From Nitrospiraceae bacterium (GTDB taxonomy: Bacteria; Nitrospirota; Nitrospiria; Nitrospirales; Nitrospiraceae), in contig CAKKRE010000016.1 of NCBI GenBank assembly GCA_919902505.1, positions 186,001 to 250,000 of the forward strand: DNA of 64,000 bases, read 5' to 3'. Each line of letters opens with the position of its first letter. Positions within the stretch are counted from its first letter, which is position 1. Positions 1 to 9,526 of this stretch are shown in pieces. The position numbers and the translations under genes were made by a program. The notes below the pieces were generated by a model, which made no database searches, was not told the origin of the DNA, and was given only the letters and a program-made list of their open reading frames with translations.

Positions 1-424
1 GCAGCCACCGCGACGATGGAGTGACACCCTGGCAGGCCTAATGTGGCTGCCACGGTTGATCGATAAGGTGCGCGCCTTTCAGGCCGGCACGCTCGGAACC
101 TATGCCTACCCCTCCGCACTGGACCAGTCCTTCATGCGCCGGTTCCAGCTGACGCCTGCCTACATCGAACCGCTGGTCCGTGAAGCGGCATCCGATGAGG
201 CCATCGGAACTGCGATCCGGGCGCGCATCCAGCTGAGCGACGAGGAGGTGCAACACCGCTGCGCGATCTTCCGGGACAAGTACCGGCTGGCATTCGCCGT
301 GCTGGACCGGGATGACGGCTATGTCCGCGGCCTGGGCTATCCGATCCCCCGCTTCCTGCAGCCACCGCTCTGGCGATGGTATCAACGCTGGTCGGCACAA
401 AAGGCCTCTGCCACGTCTATCTGA
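1..424 (+). CDS. DUF5069 family protein, 5' end outside window
   Basis: The frame is open from base 2, and residues upstream of the first ATG (base 41) already resemble the family start (a D-T-L-A-G segment followed by LPRLIDKVRAF). The true start is therefore before the window. The L-P-R-L-I-D-K-x-R-A block and the C-terminal R-D-D-G segment are typical of DUF5069, a short soluble family of unknown function. The stop codon TGA at 422-424 overlaps the ATG of the next gene (TGATG), which suggests translational coupling. The family call is from memory of the conserved block; the function is unknown. Confidence 0.75.
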   Translation, partial: QPPRRWSDTLAGLMWLPRLIDKVRAFQAGTLGTYAYPSALDQSFMRRFQLTPAYIEPLVREAASDEAIGTAIRARIQLSDEEVQHRCAIFRDKYRLAFAVLDRDDGYVRGLGYPIPRFLQPPLWRWYQRWSAQKASATSI

Positions 425-2016
425 TGCCCTGCGATCGCTCCATACCACGTGCGCCTTGCCGGCGAAACACCAGGCGCAGTGAATCGTCATACATTGGTCT
501 CCTCCCGTTCCAGCTACTGTTCATCTTATGTCTGGCCCTGTCCGCCGGCCAGAGTATCGCCGCAGAGACGGGCGCCCCGTCCACAGCGCTGACGCAGGCA
601 TTGAGCCTGATTTCCAGTGAGCGCATGCTGGCGGATATTCGCACGTTGAGCGGACCGGCATTCAACGGACGCCAGACCGGAACACCTGACGACCTTGCCT
701 CCGCGGAGTTTGTGCAACAGCGATTCCTGGAGCTACAGCAGCATCGCTCACCGGGGTCCGAATCTCCCGGCGCGCCCGCTCGAAGTCCCATACACACCCA
801 GATTCAGTCCGCCTCCGTCCGCACAACGAAGATCGACGATGATTCACTGCTCCAGATTGGAGGGATCGGTGAGAGTCAACCTGCCGCGATCGGCACCGAC
901 TATCTACCGATCCTCGATTCTCCTTCAGCAGAGCTGGAGGCTTCGATCGTTTTTGTCGGATATGGAATCTCCGATCCGGCCGGCGGGGTCGATGACTATG
1001 CCGGGATCGACGTCCGGAACAAGGTGGTGCTGTTTCTCCGGGGAAAACCCGAAGGGTATGCCAAACAGGTTTCTCACGCCGACAAAGCGCACATGGCCCA
1101 CGCACATGGCGCCATCGGCTACCTGACCGCAACCGGCCCGATCCTCAACGCCTATGAAACCCGCCGTGGGGTCACGGGTCGGCCGAGCGCCTTCTACGGA
1201 CTCACGGACCCTCACCGGACAATCCCCGGCGCATGGATCAGTACCGCTCTCGCCTCAGCTATCCTCAGCGCCCAACAGCCCGGCGAGGACAACCGGTTGC
1301 GGCGCTTGCAGCAGCAACTCAACGACACCATGGCCCCACAATCCATGACCACCGACGTCTCGATTCGAGTGCAGTGGCACAGTACGCAACAAAACGGCAC
1401 GCTGCAGAACGTCGTCGCACTCCTTCCCGGACAGGATGCCGCACATCAGCACGACGCCATCCTGATCGGAGCTCACCGCGATCATTTTGGGAAACAAGGG
1501 GGGCTGCTCTTTGCCGGAGCCGACGACAACGCATCAGGCACCGCCCTGATCCTGGAGGTCGCCCGGGTGCTCACCTCCATGCCCGTCGGCCCGAAACGTT
1601 CGGTTCTATTGGTGTCGTTCAGCGGAGAAGAACAGGGATTGCTGGGATCGAAGCTGTACGTGAGTCAACCGGTTATGCCGCTGACCTCTACCGTGGCCAT
1701 GATCAACGTGGACCATGCAGCGGTCGGCAACGGACGGCTTACCATCGGGGTGACCGGTTTAGACAAACCGGCTGCGCAACAGGCAGGCGAACGGGCGGGA
1801 CTTGCGGAACGGATCGACCTGTTCGGCTTTTTCCCTGGGGGAGACCATGTGCCGTTTAAGGAAGCGGGAGTGCCCACCGTAACCGTGGTGAGCGGCGGAA
1901 TCCATCCGCACTTCCATCAGCCGACCGACCGGGCGGACACCGTCAATGCGGATATTCTCTCAGCCGCCGCGCGCTACGTACTCGCCATAGCCTGGCAACT
2001 TGCCGACGCGCCTTAA
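424..2016 (+). CDS. Secreted M28-family zinc aminopeptidase with PA domain
   Basis: A longer frame begins at 376, but the ATG at 424 overlaps the upstream stop and is the better start (530 aa). A hydrophobic segment at about residues 22-45 ending in AGQSIAAET looks like a signal peptide, so the enzyme probably acts outside the cytoplasm. Residues 160-330 resemble a protease-associated domain. The zinc and catalytic residues of M28 peptidases follow: H-R-D near 351-353, the GADDNASG block near 366, the catalytic SGEEQG pair near 401-402, the INVDHA aspartate near 430 and a C-terminal histidine cluster. The expected activity is release of N-terminal amino acids from peptides; the substrate is not known. 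Confidence 0.85.
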   Translation: MPCDRSIPRAPCRRNTRRSESSYIGLLPFQLLFILCLALSAGQSIAAETGAPSTALTQALSLISSERMLADIRTLSGPAFNGRQTGTPDDLASAEFVQQRFLELQQHRSPGSESPGAPARSPIHTQIQSASVRTTKIDDDSLLQIGGIGESQPAAIGTDYLPILDSPSAELEASIVFVGYGISDPAGGVDDYAGIDVRNKVVLFLRGKPEGYAKQVSHADKAHMAHAHGAIGYLTATGPILNAYETRRGVTGRPSAFYGLTDPHRTIPGAWISTALASAILSAQQPGEDNRLRRLQQQLNDTMAPQSMTTDVSIRVQWHSTQQNGTLQNVVALLPGQDAAHQHDAILIGAHRDHFGKQGGLLFAGADDNASGTALILEVARVLTSMPVGPKRSVLLVSFSGEEQGLLGSKLYVSQPVMPLTSTVAMINVDHAAVGNGRLTIGVTGLDKPAAQQAGERAGLAERIDLFGFFPGGDHVPFKEAGVPTVTVVSGGIHPHFHQPTDRADTVNADILSAAARYVLAIAWQLADAP

Positions 2017-2100
2017 CAGGCTGCGGAAAACGTCCACCAGCGGTGAAACGTAAAACGTACCTCGTTGGGATAAGAGCGTATGGCTGATGGCATATCGCTG
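2017..2100. repeat. Intergenic repeat modules (GTGAAACGT and GCGTATGGCTGATGGC types)
   Basis: Two short modules sit side by side. GGTGAAACGTAAAACGT (2042-2058) recurs at 32271-32287. AGCGTATGGCTGATGGCATA (from 2075) recurs in inverted orientation, with a few changes, at 26971-27000 and 32330-32353. No coding function is visible. They look like dispersed non-coding repeats. Confidence 0.6.
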
Positions 2101-2237
2101 CTAGGAGCCTGTCCGACATTGCCGAAATTGACCGATTTGGGGGGATGAAATCATATGGATCGAATCGACATCGTTGATCCTGAGCCAAATGCGTGCGTCG
2201 AAATTTTCGCGGTTCCTAATGTCGGACAGGCTCCTAG
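2101..2237. mobile_element. MITE-like element with perfect 20-bp terminal inverted repeats
   Basis: The left end CTAGGAGCCTGTCCGACATT (2101-2120) is repeated perfectly in inverted orientation at 2218-2237, enclosing about 97 bp with no convincing gene. CTAG at each outer edge may be a target duplication or part of the repeat. The size and structure fit a non-autonomous transposable element (MITE). Its parent transposase is not in the window. Confidence 0.65.
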
Positions 2238-2243
2238 GCGCCG

Positions 2244-4409
2244 CTATTTCACCGAGACCACTTCGACTTTTCCTGCACGACGGATGACCGTGATGCCCAC
2301 ATCGAGGTCATGGCGCCGCAAGAGAAGGTCCACCGAGGCGGTTCCCACCTTCAGATTCTTGATCTGCATCTCGCCGATGAACTCCGGGAGAATCGGATAG
2401 TTGAACACCACCTTCTGCTCCGATGCGATAATCGATAAGCCGAGACAGGCCTGAAGCACCATGAAGGCCGACCCCGCGGCCCAGGCTTGAGGATTACAGG
2501 CGACTGGATACCGCGTCAGGCCCTGACCGGGCCGACGTACGAATCCGCAGAAGAGTTCCGGCAAGCGGTGAAAGTCGAGCACGAGACTGACTTCGAACAT
2601 GCCGGTCATGATTTTTTCCACACCGGACTTGAGGCCGTACCGGGCTAGACCGACCGCAATCATAGCGTTGTCGTGCGGCCAGATCGATCCATTGTGGTAG
2701 GACATCGGATTGTACCGGCGCTCCGAATCGGCGAGGGTCCGCACACCCCACCCGCTGAACAGTTCGTCGGACATGAGCGTTTCCGCCACACGCCTGGCAT
2801 GCTCATCGCTTGCGATCCCCGTATAGAGACAATGGCCGGCGTTGGAAGTCTTCACCTGACAGGGCCGTTTCTGGCCATCCAGGGCAAGCGCATAGGTTGA
2901 CGATTCCTCGCACCAGAAGACCTCTTCGAAACGTTCCTTGAGCGACCGCGCCTGACGCCGAAGCTGACTGGCACGATCGATATAGCCGAGCGCATCTGCC
3001 AGCTTCGAAGCCTGCACTTTAGCGTCGTACACATACCCTTGTACTTCACACAAGGCGATCGGTCCTTCAGCCAGCGAACCGTCCTCATGCGAAATCGAAT
3101 CATGGGAATCTTTCCATCCCTGATTGTCCAGACCGGTGGGCGATTTCCGTACATACTCTACAAACCCGTCACGGTCGGAATCGCCGAAGGTGTCCATCCA
3201 GGTCAGCGCCGATTCGAGGTTGGCCCATATCGACTGGATAAACGCCAGGTCCGCCGTCCGTTCGTAATAAGCGCCGGCCAGCATCACAAACAGCGGCGTG
3301 GAATCGACACTGCCGTAGTAGAGGCCGAAGGGAATCTCGTTCAACGCCGCCATCTCACCCTTACGGGTCTCGTGGAGGATCTTCCCCGGCTCGGCATCCT
3401 GAGCAGGGTTCACCTCTTTGGCCTGCGTCGATGCCAGATAGGCCAGGACGCCGCGCGCCAATTCCGGTCTAATCCAGAGACACTCGAGCGCCGTGATGAC
3501 CCCGTCCCGTCCGAAGGGTGTGCTGAACCAGGGCACGCCGGCATAGGGATAGGGGCCCTCATTCGTGTCGGTTACCATCATACGAACATCCAACACCGAG
3601 CGATTCCACCATTCATTGAATTGGGCGTTGGAAGTCTGAATCGCGCAATCCTCGGTCTGCTCCGCACCAAAGGCCAGCCCCGCTTCGGCCATTGCCGCAT
3701 CGTACGCCAACAGGGGCCGATGGCTGTCCCCCACATCGCAGGCCACCATCACCGCCACCGCCGTTTCCCCCTTCGGGTCGAGCTCAATATCGAAGGTGGC
3801 TTGTGACGCCGTGATCTCCAGCGGCTCCGGAGAAAACTGAATCCGCGCCTCCCGGGTTACCTCATCGAGGCCTTCGTACCTCAACACCAGCAGGTCCTTC
3901 CGCAGCACATTCGGCAGCATCCGCCCCTTCCGTTCACGCTTTTTTCCGCGCACCTCGAAGATATCCGCAAAGTCGGCCTCAAAGCGGATCGACAAGGTCA
4001 TCTTCACCGGCGACAGACTGTAGTTGGACAGGCGGAACCGTTCGTAACTCACCCCATTCCAAAGGAAGCGCGACCGAAAGACGTGCACACTTCCCCGCGG
4101 GATCGCGATCCGGCCGTCCCGATACAAGTCGGGATTTGTGAGGTCCACGGCCAGCAGGGCATTGTCCTCCTTGACCGTTGAACTGAGCAGCATCGGCCGG
4201 TCGTTGTTCAGAAACAATTCCTGCCGCGACAAAAACCTCGTCCCCTGATGAAAGACGCCCTGGGTTCCCCGGCCTACCGGCTGAATGTCCCCATATCGAT
4301 CGTAGACGCCGAACGTTTCCCCATGCTTCAGCACGCGCGTGCGGTCGTCCGCCATCGATGAACTGGCGAGGATATAGAACTGATCATTCACACTGATGAT
4401 TTCTTCCAC
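2244..4409 (-). CDS. Amylo-alpha-1,6-glucosidase / glycogen-debranching-type protein
   Basis: This 721-aa protein starts at a GTG with GGGAGGAAG just upstream. Residues about 25-230 match the N-terminal bis domain of glycogen-debranching-like enzymes (GVYDRYGDI, FHQGTRFLSR). Residues about 290-700 form the (alpha/alpha)6-barrel glucosidase part, with the segments PWFSTPFGRDG, GWKDSHDSISH and SYHNGSIWPHDNAMIA. Proteins of this type hydrolyse alpha-1,6 branches or related alpha-glucosides in the cytoplasm. No signal peptide is visible. The exact substrate cannot be read from sequence. Confidence 0.85.
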   Translation of the reverse strand: MEEIISVNDQFYILASSSMADDRTRVLKHGETFGVYDRYGDIQPVGRGTQGVFHQGTRFLSRQELFLNNDRPMLLSSTVKEDNALLAVDLTNPDLYRDGRIAIPRGSVHVFRSRFLWNGVSYERFRLSNYSLSPVKMTLSIRFEADFADIFEVRGKKRERKGRMLPNVLRKDLLVLRYEGLDEVTREARIQFSPEPLEITASQATFDIELDPKGETAVAVMVACDVGDSHRPLLAYDAAMAEAGLAFGAEQTEDCAIQTSNAQFNEWWNRSVLDVRMMVTDTNEGPYPYAGVPWFSTPFGRDGVITALECLWIRPELARGVLAYLASTQAKEVNPAQDAEPGKILHETRKGEMAALNEIPFGLYYGSVDSTPLFVMLAGAYYERTADLAFIQSIWANLESALTWMDTFGDSDRDGFVEYVRKSPTGLDNQGWKDSHDSISHEDGSLAEGPIALCEVQGYVYDAKVQASKLADALGYIDRASQLRRQARSLKERFEEVFWCEESSTYALALDGQKRPCQVKTSNAGHCLYTGIASDEHARRVAETLMSDELFSGWGVRTLADSERRYNPMSYHNGSIWPHDNAMIAVGLARYGLKSGVEKIMTGMFEVSLVLDFHRLPELFCGFVRRPGQGLTRYPVACNPQAWAAGSAFMVLQACLGLSIIASEQKVVFNYPILPEFIGEMQIKNLKVGTASVDLLLRRHDLDVGITVIRRAGKVEVVSVK

Positions 4410-4506
4410 GTCTTCCTCCCGTCCTCACAGAATCACCGACACAACGAGTCACGCCTGATGGCCTGCTCCGCTCCGGTGCATGGTCTCATCTCCCCGCTGA
4501 ACCGGC

Positions 4507-5847
4507 TCAATGGCTCGTGGGCTGCGTGACCATGACCACGGGGCGCACGTCTTCTTCAGAAGGCAGGCTCGCCTCTGCCCAATTGGTCTGTACCCAGCGC
4601 GCCACCCGCATCGAGACCAGCGCCGACAGGAATAACCCCACACCGATCCCGAACACGCTGGGACGCTCGCCAAATTCCTGCGTCACCCAGCCGAAAATCG
4701 TCATGCCGGCAATGGCGGAAGTCATCGCGCCAAGATTATAAATCGCCAGCACCCGTCCCAGGAGCGATGCCGGGGCAATCTCCTGCAACACGCCCCAGGC
4801 CACCGGCGTGAGCGTCCCGGCCCCCATCCCAATGATGACCATGAGTGCCGCCGCGCTCAACCGATTCGACGTCACAATTAAGCCGAGCAGCGCCAGGCCG
4901 CTGATGAAGCTGGAAAGCGCCATCAGCTGGATCCGTTTAGGTAACGACCAGGCCGACAGGGATACGAGCCCCAGCGACACCAGCAACAACCCGATGCCGA
5001 ATGCCGACCAGAGATACCCGACCTCGATAGGACCGAGGTCCAGCAACTTCTTGCCGAACACCGGAAAGAGCGTGCTGAAGGCGCTCGTGGCGAAGGTATA
5101 CATGGACGCCGCTCCGATGAGCATCAAAATGACCCGTTGGCGATGGAGCACATAGTGGAAGCCATCGAGCACATCGCTGAAGGTTCCCGCCAGGGAGCCG
5201 CCGCCGGCCGGCTGAGACTCGGCCCGCGGAAAGCGAATGAACGCAAAACAGGCGGCGGAAATGACATAGCTGACCGCATTCACACAGAGCACTTCCTGAG
5301 AACTCATGGTCGCGATCCCGACGCCACTCAGCGCCGGCCCCACGATGATCCCGATGCTGGTCGTCGTCTGCAGCAACGCATTGGCGGCGGTGAATTCGTG
5401 GCGGGAGACCAGCGACGGAATGGCGGCCGTCAATGCCGGACCGAACACCGCGGAGGCGACCGCATGGACGAACACCATGAGATACAGCCGCTCGATACTG
5501 AACGAATCCACCGGCAATAAGCAGGGCAGCACGCCTAACACAAGCGCGCGAATCAGGTCGCTGCTGATCAACAACAGTTTCTTGGGAACGCGATCGACGA
5601 TGACGCCGATGAACGGCCCGAACAGAATGGGCGGCAGGGTCTGCAGCAGCCCGATCATGGTGGTCTTGAGAGGAGAACCGGTAATGGAGTAGACGAACCA
5701 GAGCAACGCGAGCTTCGACACCCCATCGCCGATTTGCGAGACCATCTGGCCCCACCAGACAAGCGTGAAGTCGCGCGTCAACAGATGCGGCGACCACTTC
5801 ACGTTCGGGCGTCCCGGCCCCCCGCCGCTCACGTGCCGTGGTTCCAT
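4507..5847 (-). CDS. MFS transporter (EntS/MFS_3-like), copy 1
   Basis: The 446-aa protein has about 12 hydrophobic segments. The N-terminal pattern VVSQIGDG..K.ALLWFVY.ITGS and the loop VDRVPKK after the second segment are typical of the EntS-like MFS subgroup that exports small molecules such as siderophores. It is a clear paralogue of the 7139-8419 gene, with long aligned blocks through the first 150 residues; the two flank a BON-domain gene. No strong ribosome binding site precedes the ATG at 5847. The substrate is unknown. Confidence 0.85.
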   Translation of the reverse strand: MEPRHVSGGGPGRPNVKWSPHLLTRDFTLVWWGQMVSQIGDGVSKLALLWFVYSITGSPLKTTMIGLLQTLPPILFGPFIGVIVDRVPKKLLLISSDLIRALVLGVLPCLLPVDSFSIERLYLMVFVHAVASAVFGPALTAAIPSLVSRHEFTAANALLQTTTSIGIIVGPALSGVGIATMSSQEVLCVNAVSYVISAACFAFIRFPRAESQPAGGGSLAGTFSDVLDGFHYVLHRQRVILMLIGAASMYTFATSAFSTLFPVFGKKLLDLGPIEVGYLWSAFGIGLLLVSLGLVSLSAWSLPKRIQLMALSSFISGLALLGLIVTSNRLSAAALMVIIGMGAGTLTPVAWGVLQEIAPASLLGRVLAIYNLGAMTSAIAGMTIFGWVTQEFGERPSVFGIGVGLFLSALVSMRVARWVQTNWAEASLPSEEDVRPVVMVTQPTSH

Positions 5848-5902
5848 AGCGTCAGCAGCCTGCGTGTCGGACCTCCTGTAGCCTTGAACTCATGGACCGT
5901 TC

Positions 5903-6907
5903 CTATTCTCCGGCCACCAAGCGCACGGCCTCGGTATTCACAGCGCGCACCCCTGGAACCTGCCGGGCGGCTTGCGCCGCTTCAAGCACAATAATCTGGA
6001 ACCGCGTCGCCCCGTTCAGGGTGACGATGCCGTCCTCAGTTTTTACATCGAACTTGACCGATTGCAAGGTTTTGCTCTTCTCGAACCGTTCTTTCACCAA
6101 TTGCGTGATGATTTTGTCGCGTTCCGCAAAGAGCCCATGGGCCGCGTCCTGTTCAACTTTGAGTCGATTCTCGACGACGTGCACCCCTTCGAGACACCGC
6201 ACGATGTCCGTCGCCACGCGCTTATCCGATTCCTGCGACACCTTTCCGAGCAGGACGAGATCCTTGTCCTTGGCATCGACCTCGATGTCATAGGGAAACA
6301 GGTGCGGATCCGCCATGAGCGCCAGCTTGGCCGTCACCATCGACGAACGTATCGGCTTCTTAGCTTCCGGCTCGACCGCTTTGGGGCGCTCTCCTGCACC
6401 GGGCTCTCCTGGCGGTGCCTGCGTCTCTGCCGCCGGTTTCACCTCTGCCACATGAGGCACCGTGGGACAGGGATGTTCAGTCGCCACCTCGGGTTCTTTC
6501 GCTTTCGACTCCGGCTCCTTAGACTTCTGCTCCGCCTCTTTGGCCTTGTGTTCGGAATCTTTGGCCTTCGCCGCTGGCTCCTTTGCTTTCGGCTCCTGAT
6601 CTTTGGCCTTAGACTCCGGTTCCTTTATTTTCGACTCGGTCTCTTTGGGTTTCGCATCCGCTTCTTTGGGCTTTTCAGTCGGCTTGGCGTCTGATTCCTT
6701 GGGCTTCGAGTCAGGCTCCTTGGCTTTCGTCTCCGGCTCCTTCGGCTTCACTTCGGGATCCTTCGGTCGCGGCACCGGGGGGGCGTCCGCCTTTCCCTCA
6801 GGCGTGGATTCTGCCAGAGCAGTCCAGTTCACATTTCCCAATCCCGACGCCGCGAAAAACGCCAGGACACCTGTCACGTAGACGGTCCGAATCACCCGCA
6901 TAGGCAT
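5903..6907 (-). CDS. Exported BON-domain protein with long Lys-Glu-Pro repeat
   Basis: The frame extends to 6949, but the ATG at 6907 follows an AGGGG ribosome site and gives an N-terminus (MPMRVIRTVYVTGVLAFFA) that looks like a signal peptide. The product is 334 aa. Residues about 45-150 are a low-complexity repeat of K-E-P/D-x-K-x-K units, probably an extended charged linker. After it come two BON-like modules (about 185-255 and 260-334), domains associated with binding phospholipid or envelope surfaces. The gene lies between two paralogous MFS exporters on the same strand, so an envelope-linked role is likely, but nothing more specific is supported. Confidence 0.75.
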   Translation of the reverse strand: MPMRVIRTVYVTGVLAFFAASGLGNVNWTALAESTPEGKADAPPVPRPKDPEVKPKEPETKAKEPDSKPKESDAKPTEKPKEADAKPKETESKIKEPESKAKDQEPKAKEPAAKAKDSEHKAKEAEQKSKEPESKAKEPEVATEHPCPTVPHVAEVKPAAETQAPPGEPGAGERPKAVEPEAKKPIRSSMVTAKLALMADPHLFPYDIEVDAKDKDLVLLGKVSQESDKRVATDIVRCLEGVHVVENRLKVEQDAAHGLFAERDKIITQLVKERFEKSKTLQSVKFDVKTEDGIVTLNGATRFQIIVLEAAQAARQVPGVRAVNTEAVRLVAGE

Positions 6908-7138
6908 GTGCCCCTCATGTATTGAATTGATGCGAGACTGTGAAGCCAATTACCGAGAGCCCGTCTTCACCATCGTCTCGGAATACGAAACATCCCCGGA
7001 AGAAAAGACATACGCGACGGAGGGGCAGAAAGCAACACCGACAGTGCCCCGATTAGAAGACCATGCCATGGCACGATAAGACTCGCGGCACAGACTGGAT
7101 GCCATGCCGGCCGATAAGAAACGGATGTGAGGAGAAAA

Positions 7139-8419
7139 TTATGCAACAGCCGGACTCACCACGTGGCCACGGCGGCTTACCTGCACCGTGACCATCGCAG
7201 TGAGTAAGAGGAGGAGTCCGATCCCGATGAGGCTGACGGCCGGACCGAGCGTATCAGCGGCCCATCCGAACCCGGCCATCCCGACCATGGCGGAGGCCAT
7301 CCCGCCGACGCTGAACGTGGTGAACACACGTCCCAATAAATGTTCCGGTGTGACTTCCTGGAGCATCGCCCAGACGACCGGGTAAAAGAGGGAGGTACTC
7401 CCGCCGATGATGACGATCAGTAAAAACGTACTGAACAGGACCGGTGTCTGGATCAATCCCAAGGTACAGACGGCGATACCGCCGACCGTCAGCGAGCGCC
7501 CGATCTTGCCGATGCGATCCTGGAAGGTGCCCTGGGGCGTCCGCGCCAGCCAGATGGAGGCCGCCAGCATTCCGATGCCCAAGGCCGACCACAACCAGCC
7601 CAGCTCCATGGGGCCGACTTGCAACAACTCCTTCGCCACCACCGGGAGCAGGAAGACGAAGGCGCTGATCGCGAGGTTGTAGAGTACGGCGGTAATCATC
7701 AACGCGAATACCACTCGATGCTGGAGGAATACGAAACGGAATCCGACCATCATGTCCTGCATGACGGGTGTCGCCAACACATCGAGCCCCTTCACCGTCC
7801 GGCTGTCCCGCACCCGAATCGGCAGGAGGAAGAGCGCAGAGACGAAAAAGGTCGCGGCATCCACATAGAGCACATTCTGGGCGCCAATCAATGCGATGCC
7901 CAATCCGCTCATGGCCGGTCCCAGTAAGACGCCGATGTTGGTGGTGCTCTGGAGGAACGCATTCGCCGTCGTCAGTTGCGACCGCTGCACGATCAGCGGC
8001 ACCGCAGAGGCCAGCGCGGGCCCGAAGATGGTGGACACGATGGAGATGAGGAAGACCAGCACGTACAACCGCTCAAGCGTCAGCATGTCGAACGCGTAGA
8101 AGAGCGGGATCAAGAGCACCATCAGCGTGCGTAAGAGATCGACGACGATCATGACCGTCTTCTTGGGAAGGTAATCGAGGTAGACACCGATCAACGGACC
8201 GAAGACCAGGGGGGGAATCGTCTGCAACAACCCGATGGCGGTCATCTTGAGCGCCGACCCGGTCATTTCATAGACGAACCAGAGGAGCGCCACCTTATTC
8301 AGACCGTCACCGATCTGGGAGACGACCTGGCCGGCCCAGAGACAGCCGAAATCACGGGTGCCTAATAACCGCCACCCGTCGACTTTCGGCTCAGGGGTAG
8401 ATTGCGACTCAGCTGCCAT
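7139..8419 (-). CDS. MFS transporter (EntS/MFS_3-like), copy 2
   Basis: The 426-aa membrane protein has about 12 hydrophobic segments and the same signature stretch as the 4507-5847 gene (VSQIGDGLNKVALLWFVYEM, LDYLPKK). A GGAAGGAC site sits 5 nt before the ATG. The duplicate pair suggests a local gene duplication with the BON gene kept in between. It probably exports a small hydrophobic compound by proton antiport; the compound is unknown. Confidence 0.85.
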   Translation of the reverse strand: MAAESQSTPEPKVDGWRLLGTRDFGCLWAGQVVSQIGDGLNKVALLWFVYEMTGSALKMTAIGLLQTIPPLVFGPLIGVYLDYLPKKTVMIVVDLLRTLMVLLIPLFYAFDMLTLERLYVLVFLISIVSTIFGPALASAVPLIVQRSQLTTANAFLQSTTNIGVLLGPAMSGLGIALIGAQNVLYVDAATFFVSALFLLPIRVRDSRTVKGLDVLATPVMQDMMVGFRFVFLQHRVVFALMITAVLYNLAISAFVFLLPVVAKELLQVGPMELGWLWSALGIGMLAASIWLARTPQGTFQDRIGKIGRSLTVGGIAVCTLGLIQTPVLFSTFLLIVIIGGSTSLFYPVVWAMLQEVTPEHLLGRVFTTFSVGGMASAMVGMAGFGWAADTLGPAVSLIGIGLLLLLTAMVTVQVSRRGHVVSPAVA

Positions 8420-8452
8420 GCTTGTCCTTCCGCGAGGTGAATGTCGCGCTGA

Positions 8453-9526
8453 CTAGAGGTTCGAAGCGTGCTGCTGCCCGGACTTTCCAGGGAGCGCAGC
8501 GGCATCAGTGATTAACTGCTGGTAGATCTTCACGTAGTCGTTCGTCATGCGCTGGGCGGTGAATCGCTCGTCGAACACCTGTCGGCATCGGTTACGATCG
8601 ATCGTGCCGAGCTTCTCGACCTGACTCACCATTTCATCGAGATTTTCGCTGATGAAGCCCGTGACACCGTGGCCGATAATCTCTGGAATGGATCCCCGTC
8701 GGTAGGCGAGAACCGGAGTTCCGCAGGCAAGACTTTCAATCAACACAAGGCCGAAGGGTTCCGGCCAATCGTAGGGACAGATCAGGCCGATGGCGTTTCC
8801 GATAAAATCGCTCTTCTCCGCATCGGTGATTTCTCCCACAAACTCGATCAAGGGATGGTCGAGGAGAGGCTCCACGACCCGCTCGAAATAGGCGCGGTCG
8901 GCCGGATCGACTTTCGCCGCCATCTTCATGGGAATGCCGACACGTTTGGCCAGTTCGATCGCTTGATCCGGGCATTTTTCCGGCGAGACCCGCCCCAGAA
9001 AGGCCAAGTACTTACCCGGTTCGGGATTGAATTTATAGAGGTCGTGCGGCAGGCCGTGATAGACGGTGTTTTGCCAGTTGCACCAGGGCAGTGGCCGCCG
9101 TTGCGAATCCGAAATGGACACCAGGGGCATTTCAGCAAAATCGCGAAAAACCGGCACGAGTTCGGGCAAATCCAGCCGGCCGTGGAGCGTCGTCACGACG
9201 GGCACACGACATCGACGAGAGAGAGAAAATGCCAGAAAGTCGAGGTGGGAGTGAATGAGGTCGAACTGGTCGGCGGAAGCGAAGACCTGTTCCATCATCT
9301 GAATGAGAGGCGCTTCTCGGTTGAAAATCCCGGTATTCAAACGAAGGGCCTGCTGACAGGGCGCTTCCAGTTTTGCCTTCGTGACCGAATCACCGCTGGC
9401 GAACAACGTCACCTGGTGCCCCTGACGGACAAGTTCTTCCGTCAAGTAGGAGACGATGCGTTCCGTGCCTCCGTACAACTTCGGAGGGACGCTCTCCCAC
9501 AACGGCGATACCTGCGCAATCCTCAT
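8453..9526 (-). CDS. Glycosyltransferase family 4 protein
   Basis: This 357-aa protein begins with MRIAQVSPLWESVPPKLYGG, the typical N-terminal Rossmann start of GT4 enzymes, including the glycine-rich GGTERIVSYLTEELVRQGH segment. The C-terminal half contains FLGRVSPEKCPDQAIELA and the donor-site block EPFGLVLIESLACGTPVLAY, whose E-x7-E pattern binds nucleotide-sugar. It probably transfers a sugar to an envelope glycan or glycolipid in the cytoplasm. An AGGAG site precedes the ATG. It lies 33 bp downstream of no obvious partner and upstream of the second MFS gene on the same strand. Confidence 0.88.
   Translation of the reverse strand: MRIAQVSPLWESVPPKLYGGTERIVSYLTEELVRQGHQVTLFASGDSVTKAKLEAPCQQALRLNTGIFNREAPLIQMMEQVFASADQFDLIHSHLDFLAFSLSRRCRVPVVTTLHGRLDLPELVPVFRDFAEMPLVSISDSQRRPLPWCNWQNTVYHGLPHDLYKFNPEPGKYLAFLGRVSPEKCPDQAIELAKRVGIPMKMAAKVDPADRAYFERVVEPLLDHPLIEFVGEITDAEKSDFIGNAIGLICPYDWPEPFGLVLIESLACGTPVLAYRRGSIPEIIGHGVTGFISENLDEMVSQVEKLGTIDRNRCRQVFDERFTAQRMTNDYVKIYQQLITDAAALPGKSGQQHASNL

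Noticed and set aside
6450-6790. CRISPR-like periodicity
   Set aside because: The periodicity comes from codon-level K-E-P repeats in a protein, with no spacers. No CRISPR array was seen anywhere in the window.
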